From positions 21,471,501-21,535,500 of the forward strand of contig NC_046680.1 in NCBI RefSeq assembly GCF_009870125.1: DNA of 64,000 nt. The letters run 5' to 3'. This DNA is from Drosophila pseudoobscura (taxonomy: Eukaryota; Arthropoda; Insecta; Diptera; Drosophilidae). The position numbers were made by a program, and so were the translations under genes. The notes under the pieces were generated by a model. That model was not told the origin of the DNA. It searched no databases and saw only the letters and a program-made list of their open reading frames with translations. Positions 58,005 to 64,000 of the stretch are shown piece by piece. Positions within the stretch are counted from its first letter, which is position 1, and each line of letters begins with the position of its first letter.

Positions 58005-61000
58005 TGTGGCACATTTAAGCAGCAGCTTGCAGCTTTTGTTCTTAATTGAAAGCGCCGTCGGAGGATTCCTGGGCGGACGCCACTTTGTCAACACCAATCA
58101 GGGATTCGTATTCGTATTCGGATTGAGTAAATATTTGCCCGGAAATGGAACGAAAGGATTGATGGGGGCTCACGGCACTCTCACTCTCACTGTATTTGTC
58201 TCTCTCTGGATTTTTGGGGGCGGAGGCGGAATATCCACTCGCGCGCACGCACTCCCCGGCGCTCGCTTCGGTTATTGTTGTTTTTTTTTGTTTGTCGTTC
58301 GTTTTTCTGTGCAGCCGTCGCGAACGCGCTTCTTGACCGAAATGAAAGCAGATGATGATTCGGCTACTACGCTACGAAAACGTCCAGCAGAAACTGCGAC
58401 TGCGACTGCGACAGCGGCGAGCAGCGAGCGGCGAGTAGCGAGTGTGGCAGGGCTACCCTCTTTCCACTTCCACTCGAAAATGTAGGTAGATTCTCGGACG
58501 CCGTCCCGTTTAGGTAGCAGCAGGAAATGCACTGTTCCTTTCGCTTTTGTGTATCGTCTCTCCTCCTCCCGTGTATCTTGTATCTTTCGCAGATGCACTC
58601 GGCTGTCAGCAGTTGGTCTGTGGCCCCGGCAGCAACTTCATCATCATCAGCGGCATCAGTGGCATCATCGTCGCCGACAGCGGCAGCGCAGACCTGCTGC
58701 TGGGCGCATCTGCAATGGGAAGAGCAACAAATTGAGAGGGAAAATGAGAAAATGTGTCGGTGGAAAATCATGAAAAATTATCTATAAATTCGGCAAGCCA
58801 TCGCAGAGCGTCGCACCGCTCAGACAGGAAATTGCCACCGAATATATACGTATATACCGTATATTTATTTCACTTAAATTCTATAAATGTATATGTATCT
58901 ATGAAGAAGAGAAATCAAGTGGCCGGAAATTTATTTTCTCAACTGTCACACTCCAAAGATCCAATGATATATTGCCTAACCATCAAATTAGTGAAGGGGC
59001 ACTGGCCCCAGCGCTGTGACCCCTGTGCAACCCTTGGAACACACACGCAAACACCTGTCGGAGGTAGGACTAGCGGTGGCAAGGGGAACCCACAATTATC
59101 AGATGTTTAGATAACATGTGTTTTCGTTGAGCTACCAGAAACAGGAATTTCTAGATGGAATTCTGAAATTTCTCATGATTGCACATATGGATATTATTTG
59201 GACACCCACTAAAAAGTGGTTGCAATCGGATGGCTTCTAGTGGATCTTATTTGTAGTTGTTCCTTATCCATTCCTAACCTACCAGAACCGGAGGCAATCC
59301 GTTATCTGAATTCCCGCGAGTACGCCCGCGGGAGTATCTCTTAATTGCTCTGGACTACAATCTGCTTGAGATTGTCTTCCGCTCGCCCCTCCCCTGCCTG
59401 TACACAAGCCACAAATCATATTTAAGAGCACTTTGGCCCAATTAAATCTAGTGACTCTCTAATGATTCTCTCGGTTCCCCCTCTCAAGTGCCAGTCTTCA
59501 TTTAGTGGACAAAAATTTCAATCTATGTTTGGCTCCTGTGGTGGTGGCTCTCCTCTCTTTCGAATCTGTCATGTTCTGTTCTTAATTTGCAAATTGACAT
59601 GTTAAATACAGTCTTGTTTCGCTCTCTTTTGCTGTCTCTGTCGCTGTCCCTGTCTCTGGCTTTATTCCAAAAAAATAATTGCTTAAATTAACATTTGGAT
59701 AACTGACAGACGCGATTGATGTTGTTTCCTGATTCCCAATCCAATTTCTGACTATGAAATTTTCGGTTATTGGATAACTGGAGCAATCAGCGGCTTCTCT
59801 ATCCCTCTCCCTCTCTCTCTCTCTCTGAGTATTAATCGGCAATCAAGAGAAAACTCAATTGAATGTCAAATGTAATTTGAACAAGCTCCCAGTCCCAGTC
59901 GCAGTCCCCAATACAAGCGATAAAAATATGTACAGACACGCACACGCACACACACACGCACACACACACGCACACATAATGCATATCATATCCATGGAAC
60001 CTATCAGAAGCATGCACGAGACTCGTATGTTGGCGAAGGGCCTTTAATCAAAAATTTATCAGCCTCCCCCCTCTCAGCCTTCTCTCCGGCTCCCACCGAA
60101 AGCTCTTTTCAAGAGGAAGAAAATATTTTGTCGAACAGCAAAGGCATGCCTTTCACATCACGGAAATGTGTGTGCGGGTGGGAGGCGGAGGCTGAGACGG
60201 AGATGGAGATGGAGACGGAGGTGGGGCTCAAAAGATGTAATCACTGCATTGTCACCCTGGATGGGAGGGACGTTTGCCTTGGGGGAATCTCCGTCTCTGA
60301 AGTCTGGTCGTGGTCCTGGGCCTGGGCCTGGCCTCTCTCTGTGTCTTTTATGAAACATAAATCAGTGAAATTCTATACATGCCACTGATTGTCTACTCTT
60401 TTGCTTGACTACTCCTCCGGCCGCCTTCCCCCACCTTCCCCCCACAACAGGGAGCGGAGAACCCCTTCAAGCCCACAAATTCCATGGCAAATTCAATGCA
60501 TGCCAATAACTCGTTCCTTCTCCGAGCCTCAAAGCACTAGACAAAGCAGCGGCTGACGATGGGGCTGGGCCAAGGGGATCCGAAGAGCTGGTTGGAAAAA
60601 AAGCTACGACTATAACTATAGTCTTCCAATGTGGATTACAGGCCTTCCCAATTGATGGCCTAATGAAAATCATAATTGAAACTTTCAATTAAAAGCCAAA
60701 AATCATAGAATCTTCGATGTGTATTAGGAATTCAATTTGGATTATTTATTTCTTGCGGGTCTTTTGTTTCGTAAGCCCAGTGAGAGGCCAAAGGTGGCAG
60801 TATGTGGGCCGTAATCCTGCTGAAGGACTTTTGGAACATAGACTCTATGTTTGGTTGGTAATGGAATATTATTCTGGGTAATTGTATAGGCTTTTTGCCA
60901 TAGCAAACACAGATGTAACCAGACCTAATGCAATCCTTGTACCAACAAAACGGACAGACGCCCACACAAACAGAGACACATGGACCCTCAGTACCATCGG

Positions 61001-64000
61001 GTCTGCCATGGGGTCTGACATTAAGAGATAACACGCGAAAAATACAACTAAAAGAGTGAGACATTTGGACAAACAAAAGAGTGGTAGAGCCAGGGGAAGA
61101 GGGGATGGGAGTGGACGGAATGTCATCCTAGTTCTTCTTAATGAAGCGACCTCATACCGTGGTTTAAGAGTGGCCATAGATTTATGGTGCTATCTTGATG
61201 TCTCTCTCCCTCTCGCTGGCCAGCGCCTGGAGGGATAGAGAGGGAGAGAGGGGCTCTTGTGGATTTTCCAATAAATTACGCTTAAGTATGCTCTTAATTC
61301 AAATAAATCCAAGTTGCGCGCCACTTGGGAGTGGGGTCGGGACGGTGCCCTCAAGTGATTTGTTTTTTCTGAGGCTTACATGAGCTACAGAGAGAGAGAG
61401 GGGGATAGAGAGAGAGGGAGGGAGAGTACAGAGTGCAAATCTCTTGGGGGTAATCGGACTCCCCCTCCCCTCTCTGTGTGTTTGCCCATTGCCTATGACA
61501 TGTGTCAAAATGGTGTTTTCCTTCTCTGCTCTCTGACAGATAAGCCATATACAGTTATCAAGGGGGAGTGGGAGTAGGGAGTAGGGAATGTGGGATTAGG
61601 CCTGGAGACAAGTCAAACATGCCAACTTGGCGTAAATGTTGAGCCTTAATCAATGAACGAGGCAAAAGACAGCAGCAGAATCAGCCGAATCACAATAAAT
61701 AAGGAAACCAGAGAAAGAAAACTGCGGACAAGGCACAAAACGGACAAAAACAAAGTGCAAACAATCAATATCAGATGGGAATTGAGATGGGAACACTCTA
61801 TAGTACTCCCACCACCTCCCACCCCGCCCAAAATTCTCATTCGAGAAAGCAAAACAAAACAGGTTCCAATCAGTTCTTATTCATAGACACGAGTATTCGT
61901 CTGGGAGACAGAGACACCCTCAATTAGTACTCAAGTATCCCACAATTATGGATCTATGGCGGGAGATGATATAAAACAGAAATAATTACAGAGAGATCTT
62001 GAAGGGGAGTCGAAGATATCATTTACAAGCTGAATAGAGCAGGAAATACCTATCTACATATCTGTCCAAAAAGATAATTGTTTAAAGATCTTTCCCTTTC
62101 CCTTTGGAATCGGAATTTTATATTTATTATAAATCAAGAAAGAATCTTTCGTGTTTCCTTCTCAGCGACTGTTGCATTCCATGGCCTTCGTGCTCTGGCA
62201 TTTCCTGAGCTTCTTTCATTTCTCCTTCTCTCCCTCTCTCTCTCTGTCTCTTTCCACTCGCAAGAGAATAAGCCCCTGAGAAGCGTGGTCAATTCTCAAT
62301 GAATTGTATTACGGAATAATACAGAAAATAATAATAAAAAAAAAGAAGAAAGGAAAAGGGGGAGAGCAAGATCTGGTCTGGACTCCACTTTGATGCTGGG
62401 ATGTTGGTTGTCCGAGCCGGAAGTGTCGCATACTTTTACGGATACACCGGCTTAATTATGCGCATAAAATGTGAGAGCATCAGAGGAGCACGGGCAGTGG
62501 AGGCGGAGGCGGAGGAGGAGCGGCATTGCCTGGGCATGAAATGACAAAACACAAACATTAATTGCTCCACATTCACATGGCAACGGGGGAGGCAGAAGCG
62601 AAGTAACGAGGAAAGAAAGACAGATAGAAAGAGGGCAAGATGAGGCACGGGGGAGCCCAACGACTGTACTCTCGTTGTCCCGCAGGAGTTGAAATGAAAG
62701 GAAAGCACCAACAACAGCAGTGCAGCATACATACACCGAGAGAAACTCCAAAGAAGAGAGTTTTTATTGGTCTATCGTTGGACTAGAGAATCCCAGATCA
62801 AAGCCTGGACAGGGAGAGGCTTTCATTCAGTTTTTCCTGCAAAGAAAGAGGGAGAGAGAGAGAGCCGGCTCTTTGCCCTGCTATCTGGTTAAAAGATCTC
62901 CCAAGTGGGCTTTTCTGCCGTCAAACGGATCTACTGCAAGTGCCATCTCCTTCGCACTTTCTCATCTGATTTTAGAGAGCATAAGCTTTAAGCTTTCTAC
63001 TTGTCCTCTATCCCAAAGAAGAGAGCGTGGCTAGTCAAGGTCAAGCACACACTCGAGTCTCTCCCTCTCTCGCTCGCTCGCTCAAGCCTAGTCCCAAGCT
63101 TGCTCTCTGCTCAAGAGAGCGCAAGCTCCTGCTGGTCTTTCTTTGCCTTTGCCTTTGCCCAGGCCTAAGTAAATTTCCTTTTCTGTGAGTGTAATCAGTG
63201 CGACTTCCATCCAGAGAGAGGAGAGCGAGGGGGAGGGAGAGGGGGAGGAGAGGCGGCTTATAATTTATTAATCTATGCATAGAGCCCCCAACAAATACTC
63301 GGGTGCTCTTAATTCCCGCTACCATTCCGCCTCGACTTTCCACACACTCCCCTCCCCGCCCAAATGGTGGAAGGTGTCGTCTGTCCGTCTGTCAGGCATT
63401 CAGAGAGTGCTCTGTGGCTGGAGGTGCGGGACAGGCCACTACATGTCACTTTAATCTCTTAGAAGTGTCACTTTTGCAGCTCTCCAAGTGTTGTTTGGGT
63501 TTTGTTTTTGGTCTGCCTGCTGCTGCTGCTGCTGCTGTGGATGTGGATGTGGATGCTGATGAAGGGGCTTCCCCACTCAAGGGTCTGGAGCGGTGTGGGG
63601 CGCAAGCGGGGGCGTGGCAAACAATGTGCTGTTATAGTTGAATTTGAATTTTCATTTTGATAAGCAACCAAAAGGCATAATAACACATCCAATTGCATAT
63701 GGTCCGTGGTCCGGGGCCCAGGGCCCAACCTTATGGTAATGAAGTGTGCCAGCTGTTTCTGAGTGGAATTTGAATAATACGAGAGACCCTCCTCTGATTT
63801 ACATTTGATACAGAGACGCAGAGATGCAGAGATACAGACCCCGAGAGACAATCACTTGAACAATCAAATTCAATTTGTGCCTCGCATTCACATTCATTTT
63901 CATTTTCGTTTTCGGATTCAGATTCAGATTCGTTTTCGGATACCCCGAAACAAGTGATCAAGTGCAGGTCCCACTCTCAAGATCTCCCCTCCTCCTACCA
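58005..64000. other. sli 5' UTR and upstream region
   Basis: No coding exon found on either strand. The sli 5' UTR starts here, but I could not place a cap site or noncoding exon. Repeats: GCGACT units (about 58395-58412), CA/CG run (59936-59975), CT runs (59800-59826 and 61380-61425 as GA), GGAGAC units (60190-60220), CTG run (63519-63537), GATTCA-type units (63905-63935). Likely sli regulatory sequence. Confidence 0.5.
59936..59975. repeat. CA/CG dinucleotide microsatellite
   Basis: Alternating CACG and CACACA units for about 40 bp in the sli upstream region. Confidence 0.8.

Overview
The window is fly nuclear DNA, almost certainly a Drosophila. The genes are intron-rich with short introns and GT-AG splice sites, coding third positions are GC-rich, flanks are AT-rich with many microsatellites, and most proteins read as close orthologs of Drosophila proteins. 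It is probably not D. melanogaster. From memory, slit (sli) lies near 52D there, while Nup214, CNBP and their neighbours lie near 58-59. Here they are adjacent, which points to a species with a reshuffled Muller C such as the obscura group (inference).

Layout. 1-15.8 kb is mostly unassigned sequence with repeats and one candidate small two-exon gene (3969-6278). 15.8-17.2 kb (+) is a seven-helix gustatory-receptor-like gene. 17.5-18.1 kb (-) is the secreted PA-domain protein CG9849/PRADC1. 18.2 kb carries a perfect 48-bp-arm hairpin. 19.1-19.5 kb (+) is CNBP with a long 3' UTR. 21.8-27.7 kb (-) is ReepA, with two N-termini and three alternative C-termini. 28.7-34.3 kb (+) is the FG-nucleoporin Nup214. 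35.1-35.6 kb (+) is a shortened DUF1091-family gene. 35.7-58.0 kb (-) is the axon-guidance ligand gene sli, resolved to 20 coding exons. 58-64 kb is upstream sequence with no coding exon that I can see.

The gene ends form neat pairs. The receptor-like gene and CG9849 converge, CG9849 and CNBP diverge around the hairpin, CNBP and ReepA converge, ReepA and Nup214 diverge, and the DUF1091 gene and sli converge. The products are unrelated in pathway: chemosensory-like membrane protein, secreted luminal protein, RNA binding, ER shaping, nuclear pore and midline guidance.

The most striking observation is at the 3' end of sli. The normal stop is TGA followed by C, a leaky context. The same frame then stays open for 690 more codons (39957 down to 37885). 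The extension is acidic and low-complexity and ends in a strongly hydrophobic segment. Readthrough would make a roughly 2,214-residue Slit with a possible C-terminal membrane anchor. A separate downstream cistron starting at 39774 is the main alternative. Coordinates of splice junctions were derived by hand from frames and GT-AG consensus and were not checked against RNA.
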